Shown here piece after piece: positions 57,366-64,000 of a stretch of DNA of 64,000 nucleotides (its first letter is position 1; every line of letters starts with the position of its first letter). Source of the DNA: Clostridiales bacterium. Its GTDB lineage: Bacteria; Bacillota; Clostridia; Oscillospirales; Oscillospiraceae. Where the stretch lies: positions 1 through 64,000 of the forward strand of contig JAJUJI010000001.1 in the NCBI GenBank assembly GCA_029265405.1, in the 5' to 3' direction. The translations under genes and the position numbers were made by a program. Below the pieces are notes generated by a model, which was not told the origin of the DNA, ran no database searches, and was given only the letters and a program-made list of their open reading frames with translations.

Positions 57366-59219
57366 ATGTTCGGGTACACAGGAAAGCTGCTTTTCGTCGA
57401 CCTGACGACTGGCAAGACCGAAATAAGAGAGCTGGACGAGGCCGCCGCGAAAAGCTTCATCGGCGGACCCTCCCTGGGAGCAAAAATACTGTATGAGGAA
57501 ATGCCGGCGCATGCCCACGCGTTCTCCGAAGAGAGCGTTATCGGCTTCGTGTCCGGCCCCACCAACGGAACCGGAGCCCTGATGGGAGGGCGGTATACCG
57601 TCGTATGCAAGTCGCCCGTTACCGGCGGCTGGAACGACGCAAACTCCGGCGGCAATTTTGGCCCCCAGATGAGAAGGGCCGGCTTCGACGGCATCTTCGT
57701 CAGGGGCATAAGCAAGAAGCCTGTCTATATCTTTGCCGACAGCGGCAAGGCCGAAATACGCGACGCCTCTAGGCTGTGGGGCAAAACCGTGTCCGAGGCC
57801 GAGCGGCTCATCAGAGAGGAGCTCAAGGACGACAGGGTTGGCATCGCGCTCATTGGCCCGGCGGGAGAAAACCTATCCAATATGGCCGCGGTGATGAACG
57901 ACACCCACAGGGCGGCCGCCAGAGGCGGACCCGGAGCGGTCATGGGCTCTAAAAGGCTCAAGGCCATAGCCGTTCGCGGAGACTTGAGAATAGAGCTCAA
58001 GGATAAGGACGGCCTTTTGGCTCTGAATAAGCAGGCGGTGGAGTGGGAAAAGGGTCCCGCTTCCATGTTCGTGAATATGTTTTCGGAGCTGGGAACGGGC
58101 GGCTTTTACGAATCCAGCGTGATGACCGGAGACGCTTCCATAAAAAATTGGGCCGGCGCTCCGCACGAGCTTACGGAGGAGCAGATAAAGCTCCTTACCT
58201 CGGCCGAAATGGACAAGCTGTATAAAAGAAAAAAGTTTGCATGCAGCGCCTGTCCCCTGGGCTGCGGAGCAATCTATGAAATAAAGAGCGGCAGGTGGCC
58301 CATAGGCGAAGGCTCAAGACCCGAGTACGAAACGCTTGGAGCCTTCGGCAGCATGCTGCTCAACGGCGACGCGGAGTCGGTCAACCGCTGCAACCAGCTA
58401 TGCAACGAATACGGCTTCGACAGCATATCCCTGGGCGCCACAGTGGCCTGGGCAATGGAGAACTACAACAACGGCGTCCTGACTAAGGCCGAGCTCGACG
58501 GCATTGAGCTGACCTGGGGCAACGCCGAGGCCATAGTGCGCCTTACCGAGCTCATATGCAAAAACGAGGGTATAGGCAAAATACTGAGCAGGGGCAGCCA
58601 AGGGGCCGCAAAAGCCCTGAATAAGGGCTATGAGGCTCTCGTTACAGCCGACGGCATAGAGATACCGCAACACGACCCGAGGTACGGTCCCGGACTTGCC
58701 CGGACCTATCAATACGACCCGACGCCCGGCCGCCACGTAAAGGGCGGGCTAGGCATTACGCACGGCAGCCAGCCGCCGGAAGCAAAGTATAATTATTCGG
58801 GGACGGGCGATAAGGATGTGGCCGGAGTGATTAACCAGGAGCTTATAAACGCCGCTGGCTACTGCTCCTTCGCCGAAATAGGCCTCCAGCCGCAGAGCAT
58901 GATAAAGTTCATCAACGCGATTACAGGCTTCGAGTACAGCGAGGAGGAATTCAAAAACGCCGGCCTGCGCTCCTTTGCCATACGCTGCGCCTTCAATATC
59001 CGCGAGGGCTTCCGGCGCGGGGCTCACAAGCTTTCAGACAGGATAGTAGGCAGGCCGCCTCTTAAGGACGGCCCTCTTGCGGGAATAACCGTCGACAACG
59101 AAAGGCTTGGAGACAATTTCTTCGAGGCGCTGGGATGGGACAAGGTCGAGGGCATCCCGACAGGGGAATGGCTTGAAAAAATAGGCGGTCTTGAAATGGT
59201 TATTAAGGATCTTGCGTAA
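57366..59219 (+). CDS. aor: aldehyde:ferredoxin oxidoreductase
   Basis: A 617-residue AOR-family enzyme, which oxidises aldehydes to acids (or reduces acids) using a bis-pterin tungsten site and ferredoxin. FGYTGKLLFVDLTTGKTE start; the bis-pterin motifs are in GGRYTVVCKSPVTGGWNDANSGG (about 77-99). The [4Fe-4S] ligands are in CSACPLGC (about 292-299), and a further Cys is in AAGYCSFAE (near 500). Normal length for tungsten AOR. ATG at 57366 with GAAAGG upstream, last gene of the MoaD-ThiF-AOR operon. Confidence 0.95.
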   Translation: MFGYTGKLLFVDLTTGKTEIRELDEAAAKSFIGGPSLGAKILYEEMPAHAHAFSEESVIGFVSGPTNGTGALMGGRYTVVCKSPVTGGWNDANSGGNFGPQMRRAGFDGIFVRGISKKPVYIFADSGKAEIRDASRLWGKTVSEAERLIREELKDDRVGIALIGPAGENLSNMAAVMNDTHRAAARGGPGAVMGSKRLKAIAVRGDLRIELKDKDGLLALNKQAVEWEKGPASMFVNMFSELGTGGFYESSVMTGDASIKNWAGAPHELTEEQIKLLTSAEMDKLYKRKKFACSACPLGCGAIYEIKSGRWPIGEGSRPEYETLGAFGSMLLNGDAESVNRCNQLCNEYGFDSISLGATVAWAMENYNNGVLTKAELDGIELTWGNAEAIVRLTELICKNEGIGKILSRGSQGAAKALNKGYEALVTADGIEIPQHDPRYGPGLARTYQYDPTPGRHVKGGLGITHGSQPPEAKYNYSGTGDKDVAGVINQELINAAGYCSFAEIGLQPQSMIKFINAITGFEYSEEEFKNAGLRSFAIRCAFNIREGFRRGAHKLSDRIVGRPPLKDGPLAGITVDNERLGDNFFEALGWDKVEGIPTGEWLEKIGGLEMVIKDLA

Positions 59220-59269
59220 CGCCGCGTCTTTATGCATTGCGGCCAAGCTTCAGTAAAAACAGTATAAGC

Positions 59270-59312
59270 ATGAAAGGCGCTGTGCCCTGGTTTCCGGCAC
59301 AGCGCCTTTCAT
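59270..59312. terminator. hairpin between convergent aor and ABC permease genes
   Basis: A perfect 17-bp inverted repeat (59270-59286 / 59296-59312; core AAAGGCGCTGTGCC) with a 9-base loop, placed between two convergent stops. T-tracts are weak on both sides, so it is called a terminator mainly for its position. Confidence 0.6.
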
Positions 59313-59337
59313 ATCCAGCTGATTCATCAACGACGGC

Positions 59338-60882
59338 TTAACTGAGCGCTCTAAACCTCTTCACGCCTGCGCGCATAAGCCAAAGCCCAAGCCCGACCCC
59401 GGCCAGTGCGGCGGCCGCTGACGCGGAGGGGACAACTATCGCGGGATCGGAGGCAAAGCACAGCGCCATAGGAATCCCCGCCGCCGCCATGCCCCCGAAT
59501 ACCGCCACCATCACGGAGGCGCTCTGCTTTACAACCTGCGCTTCCGTAGCCCATTCAAGCTTCGGCAGCAGAAGGTTTACGGCTAATCCGAAGGGAGCGA
59601 CAAACAAGCTGTATGCAAGAGGCGCAAGGAACAGATATATCCCCGTCGCAAGCCCCGGCCGGAGGCCGACGCAAAGCAGCGCCGCGGCTATCACACAGGC
59701 CGGAGCGGTAAGCAGAAAATTGACGGCCATTTTGCTCAGCAGCACTGTCTTTTCCGATACGGGCAGGCTTTTTATCAGCCACAGCCTGCCGTCCTCCATG
59801 GATATCGAGCAGCAGGAAACATTGCTCATGCTTACGACCAAGCAGACAAGCAGCGGCAGCACGGGCATGATGTAGCCCCTGACCGGGCCCAGCTTTGCAA
59901 GATAGTCCTCGCCTACAAATAAGGATGCGGCGGCGACACCCAGCAGGATTATTATGCCAAAGGCGGAGTTGAATACCCACAGGACGGAGCCGAAATACGC
60001 CTTAAGCTCCTTTAAGACAAGCGCCTTGAACGCTCCGCGGGCTTTAAGGCCCCTTATTCTGTAGCTTCCCTTCGTGTAAACTGCGGTCACGGCGGCATTT
60101 ATTTTTCCGTACCAGCGCGACGCAAGGAATACGAACAGGATGAAAACCGCGGCGGACAGGGCTATAAAGGCCGCAAGAGCGGAAAGGCTCCCTTCAAGGG
60201 CCGCACCGTATATCGCAGCCGGCGGCCAGCGGCGGCTTACGGCGCCGTAAACCGCGCTGACCGCGGCGGCCGAAACGCCGTTCCCGGATGACCAATTCAG
60301 CCACATTATGCCCAGGCTGAGAGCCATAAGAAAGATTATTTGAATTACACCGCTGCCGCGAAAGCGCGAGGCCGCCGCCCCGGCAAGCACACCCAAGACG
60401 CTCCCTATGGCCAGGGGCATCAGCGGAACGAAAAACAAGGCAAGGATAAACGAAATATAAAACGCCGGGCCGGCGTCTTTGAACCAGGCGTAAACGGCGG
60501 CTGCGGGAACCAGCAGCCCTGCCGTCAGCAGGAATTCATAGACGTACAGGATGATAAATCTTGAGGCCACAAGCTGCGAATGCCTGAGCGGCAGCGAGGC
60601 CTGCAAGTCGTAATCCTTAAAGCCGAACAAAACGCTCTTTGCCGAAAACAGCGCCGAAAACAGCGTCACCAGGGACGCCCCCGACATAAAAAGAGGCAAA
60701 ATCATGCCCGGCAGGCCGGCCGAGGCTATGGCATACGCGTATTGCCCCGCTGCAAAAAGACAGCATGCCGCCGCAAAGAGCATCAGCGCCGCAAAACCCC
60801 ACATCTTAGCTTTCTTTTTTCCAATTCTGAAATAGTTAAGCTTAAGAGAGTTGATAAAAAAAATTTTTACAAGTTTAAGCAT
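59338..60882 (-). CDS. ABC-2-type exporter permease
   Basis: A 514-residue membrane protein with about 12 helices, matching the putative ABC exporter permeases of Clostridia that carry two duplicated six-helix halves. It overlaps the ATPase gene by 8 bases. Cytosolic segments are basic; the region KSLPVSEKTVLLSKM in the middle is typical of the family. The substrate is unknown; lipid, peptide or drug export are possible. Confidence 0.75.
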   Translation of the reverse strand: MLKLVKIFFINSLKLNYFRIGKKKAKMWGFAALMLFAAACCLFAAGQYAYAIASAGLPGMILPLFMSGASLVTLFSALFSAKSVLFGFKDYDLQASLPLRHSQLVASRFIILYVYEFLLTAGLLVPAAAVYAWFKDAGPAFYISFILALFFVPLMPLAIGSVLGVLAGAAASRFRGSGVIQIIFLMALSLGIMWLNWSSGNGVSAAAVSAVYGAVSRRWPPAAIYGAALEGSLSALAAFIALSAAVFILFVFLASRWYGKINAAVTAVYTKGSYRIRGLKARGAFKALVLKELKAYFGSVLWVFNSAFGIIILLGVAAASLFVGEDYLAKLGPVRGYIMPVLPLLVCLVVSMSNVSCCSISMEDGRLWLIKSLPVSEKTVLLSKMAVNFLLTAPACVIAAALLCVGLRPGLATGIYLFLAPLAYSLFVAPFGLAVNLLLPKLEWATEAQVVKQSASVMVAVFGGMAAAGIPMALCFASDPAIVVPSASAAAALAGVGLGLWLMRAGVKRFRALS

Positions 60883-61588
60883 TGTCCGTCAGCTCCAAAA
60901 ATACCTGCTCAAGGCTCTCATTTCCCTTGACCTCTTCCATCGGGCCTTCGGCCACAAGCCTTCCGCCGCGTATGATAGCCACCCTGTCGCAAAGCTTTTC
61001 CGCCGTTTCAAGGACGTGAGTGGAGAAAAACAGAGACCCGCCGCCCTCGCAAAGCTCCCTCATAAACAGCCTCAGCGTATAGGCGGCCTTTGGATCCAGC
61101 CCCACAAAGGGCTCGTCGAGTATCATGAGCTTAGGCTGATGCAGGAAGGCGCCTATCAGCGCCAGCTTCTGCTTCATGCCGTGAGAATACGAGCCGATGA
61201 GATCCCCCAAATATTTTGTCAGCTCAAAGGCTTCCCCGTATTTTTCAAGACGCTCGGTCCGCGTTTGCCTGTCCACGCCGTATATGTCCGATATGAAGCT
61301 CAGATATTGTATCCCAGTAAGGTTGTCATACAGCCTCGGCTCGTCGGGTATATAAGCCATGATCCGCTTGCAGGCGACCGGGTCCTTTTTCACGGATATG
61401 CCGCCAATAAGTATATCCCCTTCTTCAAACTCGAGGATGCCGGCGGCAGACCTGAGAGTCGTGGTTTTGCCCGCGCCGTTATGGCCTATAAAGCCGTATA
61501 TCTCCCCGGCGCCGACCCTCAGGTTGAGTCCGTCTACGGCCCGTTTGCCCTTTGTATAGATTTTTGTATAATTTTTAAACTCAAGCAT
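60875..61588 (-). CDS. ABC transporter ATP-binding protein
   Basis: A 237-residue ABC ATPase: Walker A GHNGAGKTT (35-43), signature SYSHGMKQKLAL (near 134, in the degenerate SHGMKQ form common in ABC-2 exporters), Walker B LMILDEPFVGLDP (near 152) and the switch His in FFSTHVLE. It pairs with the downstream permease. The divergent XRE regulator gene next door is a plausible controller. Confidence 0.93.
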   Translation of the reverse strand: MLEFKNYTKIYTKGKRAVDGLNLRVGAGEIYGFIGHNGAGKTTTLRSAAGILEFEEGDILIGGISVKKDPVACKRIMAYIPDEPRLYDNLTGIQYLSFISDIYGVDRQTRTERLEKYGEAFELTKYLGDLIGSYSHGMKQKLALIGAFLHQPKLMILDEPFVGLDPKAAYTLRLFMRELCEGGGSLFFSTHVLETAEKLCDRVAIIRGGRLVAEGPMEEVKGNESLEQVFLELTDNA

Positions 61589-61663
61589 ACGTCAATTACA
61601 CACCCCATTCATAAATAAGGCAACAATTCAACAGCGGCTATTTCCGTCTCCCGTATAATTATG

Positions 61664-61692
61664 TTGCGTTTTTAAAATTGCTATGATATATT
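61664..61692 (+). promoter_or_regulatory. promoter of the XRE regulator gene
   Basis: TTGCGT (61664-61669), 17-bp spacer, TATATT (61687-61692) preceded by TGA. Confidence 0.6.
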
Positions 61693-61719
61693 CAAAATAA
61701 AAAAGCCGGAGGTTTATAA

Positions 61720-62094
61720 ATGCTCAAATTAAGCGCCGACGAAAAGGAGAATATTTGCGTCGAGTTTACCGCCCACATGCCAAAGCTCCGGAAGCTGCTC
61801 AACCTTACGCAGGAGGAGCTGGGCGGCATGAGCGGCCTGTCGAGAGTAACCATTTCTCAAATAGAGAGCGGAAAGGTTAAGCTGACCTGGCTCCACCTGA
61901 ACGCAATACTTTTCATATGCTTTTCAAATCTCAGAACCAAGGAATACATCTACGCAAACAAGCTCCTCGGGCCGTTGTATCTGCGCTACATGCAGGGCCT
62001 GGACAGGAAGGACCTTCCGGATTTGAATGCGGATATTAGTTCTTCAAAGCTTGTGAGGTACCAGAGCGATATGTTTTCCAAAAGCCGAAAGTGA
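61720..62094 (+). CDS. XRE-family helix-turn-helix regulator
   Basis: A 124-residue regulator with an HTH_3-type domain at about 20-75 (LRKLLNLTQEELGGMSGLSRVTISQIESGK) and a C-terminal tail without a recognised sensor domain. ATG with GGAGG 7 bases upstream. It diverges from the ABC exporter operon, which it may regulate; an imperfect palindrome right after its stop is a possible binding site. Confidence 0.88.
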   Translation: MLKLSADEKENICVEFTAHMPKLRKLLNLTQEELGGMSGLSRVTISQIESGKVKLTWLHLNAILFICFSNLRTKEYIYANKLLGPLYLRYMQGLDRKDLPDLNADISSSKLVRYQSDMFSKSRK

Positions 62095-62096
62095 AT

Positions 62097-62139
62097 GTGA
62101 TATCCTAATGACATTAATATAATATCATTAAGATATCAC
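62097..62139. repeat. imperfect 15-bp palindrome after the XRE gene
   Basis: GTGATATCCTAATGA (62097-62111) pairs with TCATTAAGATATCAC (62125-62139) at 14 of 15 positions around a 13-base AT-rich centre. It could be a terminator stem or a regulator-binding site. Confidence 0.65.
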
Positions 62140-62208
62140 GTGTCAAGAAAAATAAAACATTTTTTGCACATTTTTCTAATGTGGCTATTAAAAATCATTG
62201 TCGATAAT

Positions 62209-62727
62209 CTACAAAAGCCTCTTATACAGTGACGTGTACGTCAACACGCCCCGCAACCTTTCCGATTTCATCAGGCAAATTTCCGAAGCCCTGATTTCCA
62301 GCTGAGGTGCGGGGATATGACGGATTGAGTCAAAGCCGGAGATGTTTCGCCCTATGGTGAGATGGGGCTTGAAGCTTCTGCCGTCGAGCCGGAAGCCCGC
62401 TTTTTTCAGCCCCTCTGAAACGGAGCAGGCAAGCTTAAACAATTCGCCCATGTCCTCTACGCCGATGAAGACGGTATCTCCGCCGGGGCCGCTTTTAAAT
62501 CGGCCTAAGGACGACAGACGGTAAACAAAGGCCTCGGCTTCAGCGGCATCCATGACCCTTTCTATATCCCTTTGCCTTTCGGTTTCTCCGATAAAGGCAA
62601 GAGTCACATGCAGGTTTTCTCTCCGGCTGAAATTGCCGGAGGCGCCTGCTTTTTTCAATTTCAGCATATATTGCTCAATAACGTCCTTTTCGTTTTCGCC
62701 AGGATTCAAGGAAACAAAAAGCCTCAT
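62209..62727 (-). CDS. thpR: RNA 2',3'-cyclic phosphodiesterase
   Basis: A 172-residue 2H phosphoesterase (LigT/ThpR). The two catalytic H-x-T/S-x motifs are HVTLAFIG (about 41-48) and HLTIGRNI (about 122-129). The family opens RNA 2',3'-cyclic phosphates and can ligate tRNA halves in vitro. Start MRLFVSLNPGENEKD. Length normal. It diverges from the dnaA region. Confidence 0.92.
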   Translation of the reverse strand: MRLFVSLNPGENEKDVIEQYMLKLKKAGASGNFSRRENLHVTLAFIGETERQRDIERVMDAAEAEAFVYRLSSLGRFKSGPGGDTVFIGVEDMGELFKLACSVSEGLKKAGFRLDGRSFKPHLTIGRNISGFDSIRHIPAPQLEIRASEICLMKSERLRGVLTYTSLYKRLL

Positions 62728-63150
62728 TTATTAAGCCCTTCCCCTTCCATTTTTGAAACATATTAGCACAAAGCAGGCCCCATAACCATACATCAGCCCC
62801 GATGTCGCTAGAATTTTACATAAAAGCGGATAAAATATTGATAATACCCTCCGTTTTTGATATAATTAGTTGGTTTAATATACATTATTATAATAATAAA
62901 GAATGGCGGAATGGCGCCCGGCATTCTATCTATTGAAGAAGCAAGCCGGCTTAACTGCAAGCACAAATTCCCATTATATTTAAGAGATAAAGCAAATATA
63001 AGCGGCGGCTTATTTTCAGGATCGCGCGGCGATACAGGTTGAAGAACGATAATCGCGCTTGATTATTTATCGTCATATTTGTGTCGTTCCGCTCTCATGC
63101 GTTTAGCGCTTTCAATAAACTTTATGATTACCGAAAGGAATGACATACCG
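62728..63150. other. intergenic region upstream of dnaA; possible oriC part
   Basis: A 423-base gap with no convincing gene. The stretch ~62820-62905 is very AT-rich (ATATAATTAGTTGG then TTTAATATACATTATTATA), which would suit a DNA-unwinding element or the dnaA promoter. No good DnaA box (TTATCCACA or close variants) was found by eye. It therefore remains open whether oriC lies here, downstream of dnaA, or elsewhere. Confidence 0.4.
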
Positions 63151-64000
63151 GTGAATTCGACAAGCGAGGTTTGGCGCGGAGTGCTTGACATGCTTGAAAA
63201 AGAGCTTACGCCTACCGCCATAAAAACATGGTTTGGCAACTGCCAGGTTGTCGAATTGAAAGACGATACTATTGTACTCCATACGCCTTCCGAATTCAGC
63301 CGGGACATAATAGCCTCCCGCTATACAGGAAGCATCAAGAATGCTTTAAAAGAAATATTTTCCACCGATTTTAAAGTTGCCGTCATATCGGATGCCGAGC
63401 TTGCGGCATATATGGACAAGAGCCGCGCTGCCGTTTCAAACCCCTTCGACGGCTCCCAATTCACCTTCGACAAATTCGTGGTCGGCGCCTCTAACCGCTT
63501 CGCTTATGCGGCCGCCGTGGCGGTCTCACAAAACCCCGCCGTAAAATACAATCCTCTTTTCATATACGGCGATTCAGGCCTTGGGAAAACCCATCTGCTA
63601 TACTCCATCGGCCACGCCATGAAAAATACTTTTCCGAATTTCTGCATAGTCTATGTTAAGGGAGACGACTTTATCAACGAGCTTGTCAACGCAATAGGCA
63701 ACAAAACAAATACTGAATTCAGGGAAAAGTACCGTATGGCCGACCTGCTTCTTGTGGACGACATACAGTTCATCGCGGGCAAGGAGCAGACCCAGGAGGA
63801 ATTTTTCCACACCTTCAACGCTTTGTACGAGTCGGGAAAACAGATCGTGCTTACCTCCGACAGGCCTCCGAAGGAAATGCTCCGCCTTGAGGACAGGCTG
63901 AAATCCCGCTTCGAGTGGGGCCTGCTGGCAGACATACAGCCTCCGGATTATGAAACCCGAGTCGCCATAATCAAAAACAAGGCCCAGAGGCTTGGAGTTC
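63151..64000 (+). CDS. dnaA: chromosomal replication initiator DnaA (5' part, cut by window edge)
   Basis: The first 283 codons of DnaA, running off the right edge. Domain I (about 1-75, EVWRGVLDMLEKELTPTAIKTWF), a short linker, then the AAA+ domain opening with FTFDKFVVGASNRFAYAAA (about 105). Walker A GDSGLGKTHLL is near 140 and Walker B LLLVDDIQFI near 199, with the sensor region TSDRPPKEM. The GTG at 63151 follows AAAGGA 11 bases upstream and gives the usual N-terminus; an in-frame ATG at 63124 has no ribosome site. The DNA-binding domain IV lies outside the window. Confidence 0.96.
   Translation, partial: MNSTSEVWRGVLDMLEKELTPTAIKTWFGNCQVVELKDDTIVLHTPSEFSRDIIASRYTGSIKNALKEIFSTDFKVAVISDAELAAYMDKSRAAVSNPFDGSQFTFDKFVVGASNRFAYAAAVAVSQNPAVKYNPLFIYGDSGLGKTHLLYSIGHAMKNTFPNFCIVYVKGDDFINELVNAIGNKTNTEFREKYRMADLLLVDDIQFIAGKEQTQEEFFHTFNALYESGKQIVLTSDRPPKEMLRLEDRLKSRFEWGLLADIQPPDYETRVAIIKNKAQRLGV

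Noticed and set aside
62728-63150. DnaA boxes upstream of dnaA
   Set aside because: Only weak partial matches such as TTAGCACA were seen; too far from the consensus to report as boxes.
1-64000. CRISPR arrays, insertion sequences, prophage or toxin-antitoxin modules
   Set aside because: No regularly spaced repeats, transposase, integrase or phage structural genes were found; the genes are mainly housekeeping with normal spacing.

Overview
The window looks like a chromosomal segment of a spore-forming, anaerobic, moderately GC-rich member of the Clostridia (Bacillota). The evidence is a germination protease (gpr), AddAB instead of RecBCD, HemZ, RicT, a B. subtilis-type parS sequence (TGTTTCACGTGAAACA), Gram-positive -35/extended -10 promoters with 17-bp spacers, a tungsten-type aldehyde:ferredoxin oxidoreductase, and a CsaB enzyme of the SLH-anchoring pathway. 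No prophage, insertion sequence or CRISPR array was seen. The order within Clostridia cannot be fixed from the sequence alone.

Left part (1-26 kb). The first ~180 bases carry a strong leftward promoter and an rRNA-leader-like stretch, so an rRNA operon probably begins just off the left edge. A SpoVK/CbxX-type AAA ATPase and a GNAT acetyltransferase run rightward. Long leftward operons follow: recJ-rel-dtd-MBL hydrolase-hemZ; addB-addA-homocysteine methyltransferase-PMT glycosyltransferase-hisJ-rpiB-small membrane protein-Smr; and moxR-DUF58-membrane protein-ROK kinase.

Middle part (26-50 kb). A leftward parA-parB-serS-mscL-hypothetical-rsmG operon starts beside two perfect parS sites, which lie between divergent promoters. 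Then come gpr, rpsT, a YgiQ radical SAM protein, a phosphatase::GNAT fusion and a DUF4330-like protein. A fused glycosyltransferase::CsaB gene diverges from the last of these through an unusually symmetric promoter; holB and ricT follow it. Two genes under 60 codons lie near 42.1-42.6 kb. A rpmG-secE-nusG-rplK-rplA operon and a likely pantothenate pair (ECF S component plus coaX) follow, with tRNA-Thr and tRNA-Tyr diverging from that pair.

Right part (50-64 kb). The most distinctive locus is an eight-gene arsenic operon: arsR, an ArsP-like permease, a ferredoxin::DUF2703 fusion, a membrane-anchored thioredoxin, ccdA, a second thioredoxin, acr3 and arsC. It has tandem operator-like repeats at its promoter and combines arsenic exporters with a complete set of parts for moving thiol electrons across the membrane. 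Diverging from it is a MoaD/ThiS-like, compact ThiF-like, aldehyde ferredoxin oxidoreductase operon. An ABC exporter pair, an XRE regulator, thpR and the 5' part of dnaA (cut by the window edge) complete the segment. dnaA is not in the usual rpmH/dnaN-type neighbourhood on its upstream side and lies about 32 kb from parAB/parS.
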